DNA from: an uncultured Treponema sp.
Lineage (GTDB): Bacteria > Spirochaetota > Spirochaetia > Treponematales > Treponemataceae
Direction of reading: 5' to 3'
Length of the DNA: 13,843 nt
Assembly (NCBI GenBank): GCA_946611835.1
Contig: CAMOEE010000047.1
Location: forward strand, 1-13,843
Shown: in pieces, positions 5,393 to 11,343 of the stretch
How positions within the stretch are numbered: the first letter of the stretch is position 1
Layout: each line of letters starts with the position of its first letter
Made by a program: the position numbers and the translations under genes
The notes under the pieces: model-generated
Told to the model about the DNA's origin: nothing
The model's input: the letters and a program-made list of their open reading frames with translations, nothing else
Databases searched by the model: none

Positions 5393-6155
5393 AAGTATTT
5401 GTGAAAGTGTTAACCTGAGAGTCTTTTCTAGGTGCATTGCTTCGGGCGAACTGTGTCACAATCTTAATCTTGTAGCTTCCGCTCGCAAGTTTCGGAACAA
5501 CGCAGGCGATTCTCGATGATGTGTTCACGCCGATTTTTGAGGCATCGACCTTCACGCTGCTTGTTTCGTCCTCGGTGTTCACGAAATACAAGCCAACATC
5601 ATCATTGTCACCGGTGACGAGGATGCTCTTTCCTGTGATGTCAAGGAAGCCTCCCGGTGTGAGAGTATCTTCCGTTCCGCTCTCCACATCAAGCACGGAG
5701 AGAATCTCAGGCTTCACGCTGTTGCCTTGTGCGATTACCGGCTGAATCTGGGCGGCAAGCTCCTTCACGGTCTTTCCGCTTCGGAAGGCAATGTCTATGG
5801 CGTTCTTCTCAGAGTCAAAGCTTGACTGCTCGCTTTCGAAGCTGCCGGAGATTCTGGCGTAGAATGTGCCGATTCCGCCGTCCACTAATGAGCCGTTCAG
5901 AACACGGTCAATCATGGCGTTGTTCGCAACTTTCCAGACCGAAACGATCTGGTCTGCCGTGTAGCCATCGAGAGCACCAGTGGCGAGGATGTCGTTCGCG
6001 ATGTTCTCCATCGTGAGCTTGTTGCGGAAAATCGGTCGGGCGTGGTAGGTCTTCTTCCCGTCCTTCTCGGTTCTCATCGCCGTCTCGTAGAGGGCAACCG
6101 CAAGCTTTGATGACTCATAATCCGCAGTTGTTTTTGAAAGTGTGTTGATATTCAT
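5379..6155 (-). CDS. HU-like DNA-binding protein with DUF4469 domain, copy 2
   Basis: This 258-aa protein is the same as copy 1 through 'KIKIVTQ' (about residue 235) and then diverges to FARSNAPRKDSQVNTFTNT-FTVL. Both tails keep an xPRKxS motif and a final F-x-V strand, so they complete the DUF4469 beta fold in alternative ways; the change is not a frameshift. The difference sits exactly where the 22-bp array begins, and the stop codon is inside a repeat block. Domains and likely DNA-binding role are as for copy 1. Confidence 0.82.
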   Translation of the reverse strand: MNINTLSKTTADYESSKLAVALYETAMRTEKDGKKTYHARPIFRNKLTMENIANDILATGALDGYTADQIVSVWKVANNAMIDRVLNGSLVDGGIGTFYARISGSFESEQSSFDSEKNAIDIAFRSGKTVKELAAQIQPVIAQGNSVKPEILSVLDVESGTEDTLTPGGFLDITGKSILVTGDNDDVGLYFVNTEDETSSVKVDASKIGVNTSSRIACVVPKLASGSYKIKIVTQFARSNAPRKDSQVNTFTNTFTVL

Positions 6156-6173
6156 AATTTATTTCTCCTAATT

Positions 6174-6512
6174 TTATTTATTTGTTGCGTACATGATGTA
6201 CGCTCCTGCCGCTATGACGAGTGCCTCACAGATAGACACCCGAAACCAAAACTTCTTCCGTTCACCGAGCTGGAAGATTCTCTCATCCTTCTCGGTCACT
6301 TCCGAAATCCACAGGTCACGCATTCCGTCGATGACCGCCTCAATTTGCTCCAGCTGCTCAGAACTCACCGTTTGAGAGGATGTTTCTGATTCGCTCCTTT
6401 GCGTTTCTTGCCGCACTTTCAGCCCGCTCTTCGGACTTTCTTCTTGCGGAAGGGCGCAGACTTGCCAGGCCACGCACAGAGTCACAGCCAGAGCCGTCAC
6501 TTTCTTTCTCAT
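6174..6512 (-). CDS. Exported membrane-anchored small protein (spanin-like candidate), copy 2
   Basis: This is the same 112-aa protein as copy 1: a signal peptide, a polar linker with a short helix, and a C-terminal transmembrane segment. It overlaps the preceding holin-like gene by 155 bp in a different frame. Preservation of both reading frames cannot be tested from two identical copies. Confidence 0.6.
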   Translation of the reverse strand: MRKKVTALAVTLCVAWQVCALPQEESPKSGLKVRQETQRSESETSSQTVSSEQLEQIEAVIDGMRDLWISEVTEKDERIFQLGERKKFWFRVSICEALVIAAGAYIMYATNK

Positions 6513-6747
6513 CTCCGTCTCCTTTTCCGAAGTGATTCATAATCTGCTTTCCGGTCCTGTTCGTGATGATTCCGAGAATCAGCGAGCACCAGACAGCACC
6601 CGAAATCACGCCGAGGTAGAGGAAAGCGCAGCAGACTATGAAAGCCGCACCCTTGAAGCTGATGAACTTCGCCACGAGGTAAACGAGGCGTTTGAGCACC
6701 AGCGTCCAAAGCTCCGAAAAGCTGACCTCACAGAGATTCACGCCCAT
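6358..6747 (-). CDS. Holin-like small membrane protein, copy 2
   Basis: This is the same 129-aa protein as copy 1: a hydrophobic segment near residues 20-62, then a charged Arg/Glu-rich tail. Its start overlaps the NlpC/P60 stop by 10 bp with a GGAGG site in the upstream gene, consistent with coupled translation. Confidence 0.6.
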   Translation of the reverse strand: MGVNLCEVSFSELWTLVLKRLVYLVAKFISFKGAAFIVCCAFLYLGVISGAVWCSLILGIITNRTGKQIMNHFGKGDGDEKESDGSGCDSVRGLASLRPSARRKSEERAESAARNAKERIRNILSNGEF

Positions 6748-7205
6748 TGCTTTTCCTCCAGCTTTCTCCGAACCATGAGGAATGACGGGTACATGGCCTT
6801 AAGCTCGCAGAGAGTCCGTGGTCTTCCGCCGTTCTTCTCGATGCGTGACTCGTTAAGGAAAAGTCCTTCTCCCATATAGCCAGAAACATGGACTGCCTTT
6901 CCGCCAGCGTCTAGGAAGAAAGCAGCCTGTATTCCGTCGTAGCCCCTCGCTTCTTTCGTGAAGAAATTCCTGTAAAGGCTGTCAGCCGTCACACGGATTC
7001 TTTTGCCGAAAATCGCATTGAGGCTAGCGCAGACCGTGCCGGAGCAGTCGCTTCCGTCGATTGATGAGCCGCCCCAGATGTAAGGTGTGCCGTTGAACTC
7101 TCCCAGCAGATTGTGGAAAATCTCGTCGTTTGGAAGACCTTTTTTCCGAAGGTCATCCGCATAATCGCACAGATATCCGTGCGTGTCCGTTTTGTTATGT
7201 TCCAT
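6738..7205 (-). CDS. NlpC/P60-type cysteine peptidase (endolysin-like), copy 2
   Basis: This is the same 155-aa enzyme as copy 1. The catalytic Cys (DCSG) and His (VHVSGYMG) are retained, so both copies should be active. It has the same AAGGAGG ribosome site, and it is the first gene of the second leftward operon, divergent from the second LuxR-type gene. Confidence 0.82.
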   Translation of the reverse strand: MEHNKTDTHGYLCDYADDLRKKGLPNDEIFHNLLGEFNGTPYIWGGSSIDGSDCSGTVCASLNAIFGKRIRVTADSLYRNFFTKEARGYDGIQAAFFLDAGGKAVHVSGYMGEGLFLNESRIEKNGGRPRTLCELKAMYPSFLMVRRKLEEKQWA

Positions 7206-7313
7206 AAGGGGAACCTCCTTCAGTTAAGATTTATAAGCGCTTATGACTAAAGGATAGCGGAAAAAATCGAGGGAAAATCTAGTAGTTTAGTTAGGCTGAA
7301 AGGCAAAAAAAGT

Positions 7314-7376
7314 CCGCGGTTTCTACGTCATCTTGCGATGAACCACCTGATAAACAGGCGAGAAGGAATACCGCGG
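7314..7376. ncRNA. Three-way-junction RNA-like element, copy 2
   Basis: This is the second copy of the CCGCGG-closed element with its two inner hairpins (7328-7341 and 7346-7358), again followed on the minus strand by a T-run. Confidence 0.45.
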
Positions 7377-7547
7377 CTCTCATAAGTAATTTTTTATTTA
7401 TCCAAATTATTACAAATTCCCGTAACGTTTCATATTTTTAAAATATTCAATCTGTATCTCTTAAAGATAATCCATACATTACCATTACTTTTGAAATACT
7501 TTCGGCCCATCCACCAATATATCTACAAATAATTGGCTCAATTCCTT

Positions 7548-7575
7548 TTGCACTTAATTCTTTTGATTATATAAC
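7548..7575 (+). promoter_or_regulatory. Sigma-70-like promoter of LuxR-type gene, copy 2
   Basis: TTGCAC and TATAAC are 16 bp apart, as in copy 1, giving a predicted leader of about 120 nt. Confidence 0.5.
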
Positions 7576-7700
7576 AGATTCAGAGATTTTTGGGTAGAAA
7601 TATCATAGTTTTAAAAAATTCTTACAACTCTACGCTACTGAAAAGCAATACTCATTTCCACTTTTTCCCTTCCGATAATCCCGTTAAGGAGGAAAACCTT

Positions 7701-8324
7701 ATGGGATTCAAAAAAGTTTGTGTGTATGGTTTCGGCATGAACGAATATTTTTTCATGCTGCCCGCAATCCGCTATGTTCTCGGCGAGATTAAGTCGGAGA
7801 GGATTGTCAGTCTTGACGAAATCAGGGATAAAAAGCCTGAGTGCGATGTTCTTTGCGTGAACTGTGCGATGGCGTTCTATGAGCTTGAGCTCTTCTTCAA
7901 GGTGCTCTCTGATTCTTATGATTCAGGGAATAAGCCCAGCCTCTTCTGCTTGTCTTGGGAGGGAGTGCCGCTTGAGAACCTTGAAATCATGGAAGAAAAC
8001 CATGCAGATTTGATTATGTTCGACCTTCGGAACGAGGAAGAATTCGCCTTCTGCCGCAAAGCATATCTTGAGGGAAAAGCCTTCCGCTCGCAGGGAACTT
8101 TCGAAAATGGCGAGGAATTCTACTGCGACAGGGTTGATACCTATCACAAGCTCTCAAAGAATCAGAAATATGCCTTTATGTACATGCTGACCGGAAGGAC
8201 TCAGAAAGAATTGCAGGTGGATTTCGGCTTCAACTCGCTCAACACGGCGGCCTCCCACTGGCACGGGGTGCTTGCGAAATTCCGTGTGCGTTCTGTGTTC
8301 GAGCTTCGGGCAAAGTTCAGGTAG
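7701..8324 (+). CDS. LuxR-type HTH regulator with pseudo-receiver domain, copy 2
   Basis: This 207-aa protein differs from copy 1 by a single residue: Glu to Gly in 'ASHWHGVLAKF', in or next to the DNA-recognition helix of the GerE-type HTH. Seven further base changes in the last 35 codons are silent. That pattern means the 3' end has been under protein-level selection for longer than the unchanged core suggests. The start is at AAGGAGG plus 8 nt, as in copy 1. The second 22-bp array begins about 25 bp after its stop. Confidence 0.78.
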   Translation: MGFKKVCVYGFGMNEYFFMLPAIRYVLGEIKSERIVSLDEIRDKKPECDVLCVNCAMAFYELELFFKVLSDSYDSGNKPSLFCLSWEGVPLENLEIMEENHADLIMFDLRNEEEFAFCRKAYLEGKAFRSQGTFENGEEFYCDRVDTYHKLSKNQKYAFMYMLTGRTQKELQVDFGFNSLNTAASHWHGVLAKFRVRSVFELRAKFR

Positions 8325-8347
8325 ACAAACAAGAATTATGCTCATTA

Positions 8348-8475
8348 TACGGCAATGTATGAATCATTTTATTACCGTATATGTGTGCATACATTGCCGT
8401 ATATGTATCTTTACATTACCGAATATGTGTCTTTACATAGCAATAAAAATTTATTTACATTGCCGTAAATTCGGC
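8348..8475. repeat. 22-bp-period repeat array 2
   Basis: Contiguous 22-bp blocks start at 8372, 8394, 8416 and 8438, with a partial one at 8460. Three read TTRCCGWATATGTRT and end in TACA; the fourth is degenerate but keeps the TACA end. A perfect 14-bp inverted repeat, TACGGCAATGTATG (8348-8361) with CATACATTGCCGTA (8388-8401), covers the left part. Period and TTRCCGTA core are shared with array 1, but the flanking bases differ (TACA before the core here, AACTG in array 1). Confidence 0.78.
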
Positions 8476-8518
8476 AAGCTTGCAATCTCTAAGTCCTAAT
8501 TTTTATAAAAGGACACAA

Positions 8519-8552
8519 AAAAAAGCTTCTCGTTACTGAGAAGCCTTTTTTC
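8519..8552 (-). terminator. Bidirectional terminator after tRNA-Leu
   Basis: Stem GCTTCTC (8525-8531) with GAGAAGC (8538-8544), loop of 6, flanked by A-rich DNA on the left and T-rich DNA on the right. It works as an intrinsic terminator for the leftward tRNA gene and separates it from the accessory region. Confidence 0.8.
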
Positions 8553-8568
8553 GTGTTGAGCCTGTATA

Positions 8569-8656
8569 TGCCAGGAACCGGAATCGAACCGGCACGACGG
8601 TATTAGCTGTCGAGGGATTTTAAGTCCCTTGTGTCTACCTATTCCACCATCCTGGC
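8569..8656 (-). tRNA. tRNA-Leu (anticodon UAA)
   Basis: An 88-nt class II tRNA. The acceptor stem is GCCAGGA with TCCTGGC, and the discriminator is A. The D-arm reads GGTGGAATAGGTAGACAC, the anticodon arm is AGGGA-CTTAAAA-TCCCT, a long variable arm follows, and the T-loop is TTCGATT. CCA is not encoded. The 3' end faces the accessory half of the window, a common arrangement where elements have inserted at tRNA genes, but no second copy of the tRNA end is present here. Confidence 0.96.
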
Positions 8657-8690
8657 ATCGTTGCTTGATTTATGCTCAAACAACGCAATA

Positions 8691-8720
8691 ATTATATCAC
8701 GAAAATAACCTGCTTTTCAA
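8691..8720 (-). promoter_or_regulatory. Promoter of tRNA-Leu
   Basis: On the minus strand TTGAAA (complement of 8715-8720) and a perfect TATAAT (complement of 8691-8696) are 18 bp apart. This places initiation about 28 bp before the mature tRNA 5' end. Confidence 0.65.
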
Positions 8721-8727
8721 GATTCCG

Positions 8728-8756
8728 TTTCACTTTTCTTTCAAATCTACTATAAT
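8728..8756 (+). promoter_or_regulatory. Promoter of tatD
   Basis: TTTCAC (8728-8733), a 17-bp spacer and a perfect TATAAT (8751-8756). Initiation at the usual distance falls at about 8763-8764, that is at the tatD start codon, so the mRNA may be leaderless. The -35 box lies only 8 bp from that of the divergent tRNA gene. Confidence 0.6.
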
Positions 8757-8763
8757 ATTCGCC

Positions 8764-9630
8764 ATGTTCAGCGATACACATTTTCATTTTCATCACCTAA
8801 TAGAAGGCGGCCTGGATGGGGCCGGGATTCTCAGCCAGCTTGTGGAGCGGAATACTTTCTTTGGGCTTGATATCGGCACCAGGAGCGACGATTTGCTCCG
8901 CCGTCATGTTCAGATGCAGGAGACTGTTGCGAGGCTTCCTGATGGCCTTCGTCAGGCCGCTGACGAGATGATTTACTACAGCGCCGGAATCTGGCCAGAT
9001 GTCGATGAGATAAAGAATCGTGTGGAGTCTGTTAAAAAACTGGAGGATTCAATCCAGGCTTTCTGTGATAAAAGTCATCTTGTGGCAATAGGTGAATGCG
9101 GTCTTGACCATCACTGGAACCCGAGCGGAGTTGACGGCCGCTGTGAGAGTGATTTTGACCAGAGCGTTTACGAGGGCGAAAAAGAGCTTTTCCAGATGCA
9201 GATTGACCTTGCCCGCAGAATGAACCTGCCGGTAATAGTCCACAGCCGGGATGCTTTTGAGGACTCCATTGACTGCATAAAGAACATGGGCTATCACAAG
9301 GGAATTATCCACTGTTATTCTTATGGGAAAGATGAGACCAGAGCCTTCCTTGATTTGGGCTGGTATATTGCTTTTGGCGGGGCCACGACCTACACCAAAA
9401 AAGCCCGGATGGACGAAATGAGGGAGCTTTTGCGTTATGTTCCAGATGACCGAATCCTGATGGAGACAGACTCTCCTTACCTTGCCCCTGTGCCTTTCCG
9501 AGGGCAAATCAACACGCCGGTCCTGATTGAGCACTGCTACAACTTCGTGGCTCAGGCTCGTGGTGTCCTGGCAAGCGAGTTGAGCCTTACTGTAGACAAA
9601 AATATCCGGGAGTTATTCAAGTTAGATTAG
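8764..9630 (+). CDS. tatD: TatD family metal-dependent hydrolase / 3'-5' DNase
   Basis: This 288-aa TIM-barrel hydrolase belongs to the TatD DNase family, which acts in DNA and RNA end processing and quality control in the cytoplasm. Family motifs appear in order: DTHFHFHH at the N-terminus (metal-binding His pair), GECGLDHHW (bridging Glu), PVIVHSRDAF, GIIHCYS, and ETDSPYLAPVPFRGQIN near the C-terminus (metal Asp). It is slightly longer than the typical 255-265 aa because of an insert around residues 117-130 (NPSGVDGRCESD). No Shine-Dalgarno precedes the ATG, which fits a leaderless message from the promoter just upstream. It is monocistronic and converges with the gene ending at 9650. Confidence 0.93.
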   Translation: MFSDTHFHFHHLIEGGLDGAGILSQLVERNTFFGLDIGTRSDDLLRRHVQMQETVARLPDGLRQAADEMIYYSAGIWPDVDEIKNRVESVKKLEDSIQAFCDKSHLVAIGECGLDHHWNPSGVDGRCESDFDQSVYEGEKELFQMQIDLARRMNLPVIVHSRDAFEDSIDCIKNMGYHKGIIHCYSYGKDETRAFLDLGWYIAFGGATTYTKKARMDEMRELLRYVPDDRILMETDSPYLAPVPFRGQINTPVLIEHCYNFVAQARGVLASELSLTVDKNIRELFKLD

Positions 9631-9649
9631 ACAGCTCTAACTTATCAGT

Positions 9650-10201
9650 TTATTTTACCTGGCTGAACAAACCTGCCATCTCATTTCTCCACTCTCCCCT
9701 TTCGGCTTCACGGGCTTCCCATTCGATGATTTTTTTGATTGTGAAGTGCTTCTGGTCGTGAGGGTTGTCGAAATGGAGGACTCCGAACCTGCCCTGACCT
9801 ATGTAAGCGATTTTTTCGTTCTGGGAAAGGCTTTCGGACTCTGAGAGTTTTGAAATCACGCAGTCAAAGTGAACTGGCTTTCCGCTGCCACGATTTGTGA
9901 TTGCATTCGCCATATCAGTGATTGGCTCACCACAAATTTCGCAGTTGACTACATTTTCTTTGAATGCGCGGATTGCGTTCTGGTTTTCTTCGATTTCTTT
10001 TGGATTTATCTGGCTTAAAGAACGGCGGCGCTCTTGCCGGCGCTCATAAGAACCGCTGCCCCGGCTTTCGTGTTTGCGTTCACCACGCTCGTTACGTTCT
10101 CCGCGTTCACCACGCTCGTTTCTATCGTTTCGTTCGTTATTATTATCGCGGTTGTTCCAGTTTCGGTTTCTGCCACCCCGCCGTCGGTCATTTCGACTCA
10201 T
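9650..10201 (-). CDS. Conserved hypothetical protein with RG/N-rich tail and CxxC zinc-binding motif
   Basis: This 183-aa protein has two parts. Residues 1-60 are disordered and very rich in Arg, Asn, Gly and Glu (repeats of the type NERGERGERNERGER), which suggests RNA or polyanion binding. Residues ~85-125 hold a zinc-ribbon-like set, CEICGEPI and then HFDC (Cys, Cys, His, Cys), followed by a globular stretch 'EKIAYIGQGRFGVLHFDNPH' ending near the C-terminus. I take it as a spirochaete-conserved protein from memory of similar ones; the function is unknown. It overlaps the upstream 61-codon gene by 14 bp and is the last gene of the leftward run. DNA repeats (CGTTCACCACGCTCGTT, twice between 10078 and 10121) underlie the low-complexity tail. 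Confidence 0.75.
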   Translation of the reverse strand: MSRNDRRRGGRNRNWNNRDNNNERNDRNERGERGERNERGERKHESRGSGSYERRQERRRSLSQINPKEIEENQNAIRAFKENVVNCEICGEPITDMANAITNRGSGKPVHFDCVISKLSESESLSQNEKIAYIGQGRFGVLHFDNPHDQKHFTIKKIIEWEAREAERGEWRNEMAGLFSQVK

Positions 10202-10373
10202 GCCTTCTCCTCATCAGCTGCTGCTCGCTGTCTTCAACGATTTTACGGCTCAATACCTGCGCTATTCTCTGAACTGCGTAATCAATATATTCAGCATCGT
10301 GAATCTTTTTGCGCAATTCCATAACGCGAGGTGAAAATGTTCCGTCAAATGCGACTGATTTAGAAGAAGTCAT
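10188..10373 (-). CDS. Small conserved-looking hypothetical protein (61 aa)
   Basis: The protein starts MTSSKSVAFDGTFSPRVMEL and continues with a helical, charged stretch (RKKIHDAEYIDYAVQRIAQV, then LSRKIVEDSEQQ). It overlaps yraN by 4 bp (ATGA type) and the next gene by 14 bp, so it is translationally coupled in the operon and likely real. It has no membrane segment or known motif. The product is probably a small soluble helical protein of unknown role. Confidence 0.65.
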   Translation of the reverse strand: MTSSKSVAFDGTFSPRVMELRKKIHDAEYIDYAVQRIAQVLSRKIVEDSEQQLMRRRHESK

Positions 10374-10759
10374 AAAAACTCCGAAAAAGCATCTTGAATA
10401 TGATAAACGCTAGGCAGATTCGGCATGTCGATGACAATTACATCGAATCTGATTTTGCTCATATTATATTCTCGATGTTTTAAGAGAAAAAAATTAGCCG
10501 TTTTGATAATTTTTCTCTGTTTTCTTAAATCAAGTTCGTGTGCAAGCATTTCCGCATTGCCAGCCGGCAAGGCCTTAACTTCCACAAAAACAAGAACATC
10601 ATCTTTTTCTGCTATTATATCAATTTCGCCGCCCCTTGTCCGAAAATTCCGTTCGACTATGCGATAAGAATTTTCGACAAGATAATTACAGGCTTTTTGT
10701 TCTCCCGCATCTCCGACATTTTTTGTGGATTTGCGGAAATCGTAATTTTCAACTTTCAA
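10370..10759 (-). CDS. yraN: UPF0102 (YraN) family endonuclease-like protein
   Basis: This 129-aa protein has the PD-(D/E)XK-like YraN fold: 'GDAGEQKACNYLVENSYRIV', 'NFRTRGGEIDIIAEKDDVLV' and 'FVEVKALP', with the putative catalytic Glu, Asp and Glu-x-Lys in place. Family members are linked by context to DNA processing, but their role is not settled. No ATG is in frame; the only possible start is TTG at 10759, two codons after an in-frame TGA. That TTG and the region where a ribosome site should be lie inside a 42-bp tract of 7-bp repeats, so translation signals have been replaced or created by the repeats. The next gene overlaps by 4 bp. Confidence 0.88.
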   Translation of the reverse strand: MKVENYDFRKSTKNVGDAGEQKACNYLVENSYRIVERNFRTRGGEIDIIAEKDDVLVFVEVKALPAGNAEMLAHELDLRKQRKIIKTANFFLLKHREYNMSKIRFDVIVIDMPNLPSVYHIQDAFSEFL

Positions 10760-10785
10760 CTTTCAATTTTCAATTTTCAGTTTTC
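10744..10785. repeat. Heptamer repeat tract A (6 x 7 bp)
   Basis: Six contiguous 7-mers: AATTTTC, AACTTTC, AACTTTC, AATTTTC, AATTTTC, AGTTTTC. The tract spans the gap between the 86-aa gene (stop at 10785) and yraN, and it contains the yraN start codon. Confidence 0.85.
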
Positions 10786-11045
10786 TAAAGTTCCTCGACC
10801 TCTTCAAGATCCTCCAGCATATACAAGTCTTCGGGAACATTTTGTTTACCTTCGTGCAATAGATGGCCATAAGTGAGAAGATACTCGATATTCCAGCGCT
10901 GAATTGCATCAAGGTGATAGTTTTTGACGGCCTTTTCTTCGCCAAGGAACATATTCTCACCATCATCAAAAAAAACAGGTGCGGAAAACCTCATTCCCAG
11001 TTTGAGTTCCTTGCAGTCAATCTTTGAAAACTTTTTATCGCTCAT
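10785..11045 (-). CDS. HD-GYP-type N-terminal domain, stand-alone (possibly truncated)
   Basis: This 86-aa protein has 'LKLGMRFSAPVFFDDGENMF' and then 'AIQRWNIEYLLTYGHLL'. The pattern resembles the ~70-residue domain that precedes the HD(-GYP) phosphohydrolase domain in many spirochaete and other bacterial proteins (L-x-x-GM-x-x-x-PV, then L-x-x-W-x-I-x-x-v-x-T-x-G). No HD domain follows; the frame ends in an acidic LEDLEEVEEL tail right at a tract of heptamer repeats. Either the catalytic part was lost, perhaps through the repeat tract, or the small domain works alone. It lies 28 bp after the FlhB-like gene. No catalytic function can be assigned. Confidence 0.6.
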   Translation of the reverse strand: MSDKKFSKIDCKELKLGMRFSAPVFFDDGENMFLGEEKAVKNYHLDAIQRWNIEYLLTYGHLLHEGKQNVPEDLYMLEDLEEVEEL

Positions 11046-11073
11046 AGCCTCTCCTATCTTCTATATTATACCC

Positions 11074-11343
11074 CTAAGAATTCTCTTCGTCTAGCTTTAT
11101 AATGAAAGCAAAAATAGTCGCAATCGCTGAATAAGTTGACTCAGGTATCAGGGAGCCGACATTCTGAATTGAAAGCACGTTCGCCATCTCTGCGTTCTCG
11201 ACCACAGGGACATTATTTTCGTCCGCTATCTCAACAAGCCTTTTTGCGACAGAGCCTTTCGCCTTTGCGCTGATGTAAGGAGCATCTGCCCATTCAGGAT
11301 AACGAAGGGCAACAGCTGTAAAAATATCTTCTTCCGTAATCAT
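11074..11343 (-). CDS. FlhB C-terminal-domain-like protein (type III export switch family)
   Basis: This 89-aa protein matches the cytoplasmic C-terminal domain of FlhB/YscU: 'AVALRYPEWADAPYISAKAK', 'GSVAKRLVEIADENNVPVVE', 'NAEMANVL', ending with 'IPESTYSAIATIFAFI'. The autocleavage motif NPTH and the four transmembrane helices of real FlhB are absent. Stand-alone proteins of this kind (for example Bacillus YlqH) are known next to a FliK-like partner near rplS, as here. They may modulate the flagellar export switch. The start overlaps the stop of the FliK-like gene by 4 bp, so the two are translationally coupled. Confidence 0.85.
   Translation of the reverse strand: MITEEDIFTAVALRYPEWADAPYISAKAKGSVAKRLVEIADENNVPVVENAEMANVLSIQNVGSLIPESTYSAIATIFAFIIKLDEENS

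Larger units (their letters stand above)
7206..7700. promoter_or_regulatory. 495-bp divergent regulatory region, copy 2
   Basis: This is the second copy of the divergent control region, with the same palindrome (7233-7244), AT-rich tract and promoter. Because both copies share all of it, a regulator from either module would be expected to act on both, unless specificity lies in the diverged arrays. Confidence 0.7.
5455..8218. repeat. Direct repeat copy 2 of the five-gene module core (2764 bp)
   Basis: This is the second copy of 2363-5126, in the same orientation, offset by 3092 bp. All five proteins and the intergenic region are the same inside these limits. See copy 1 for the boundaries. 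Confidence 0.93.

Noticed and set aside
8272..8499. 75-codon plus-strand frame after the copy-2 LuxR gene
   Set aside because: It reads through the 22-bp array, starts inside the LuxR gene in another frame and has no ribosome site.
8569..8656. Integration of the accessory half at the tRNA-Leu 3' end
   Set aside because: No duplicate of the tRNA 3' segment was found in 1-8568, and the integrase present is of the integron type, which does not target tRNA genes.
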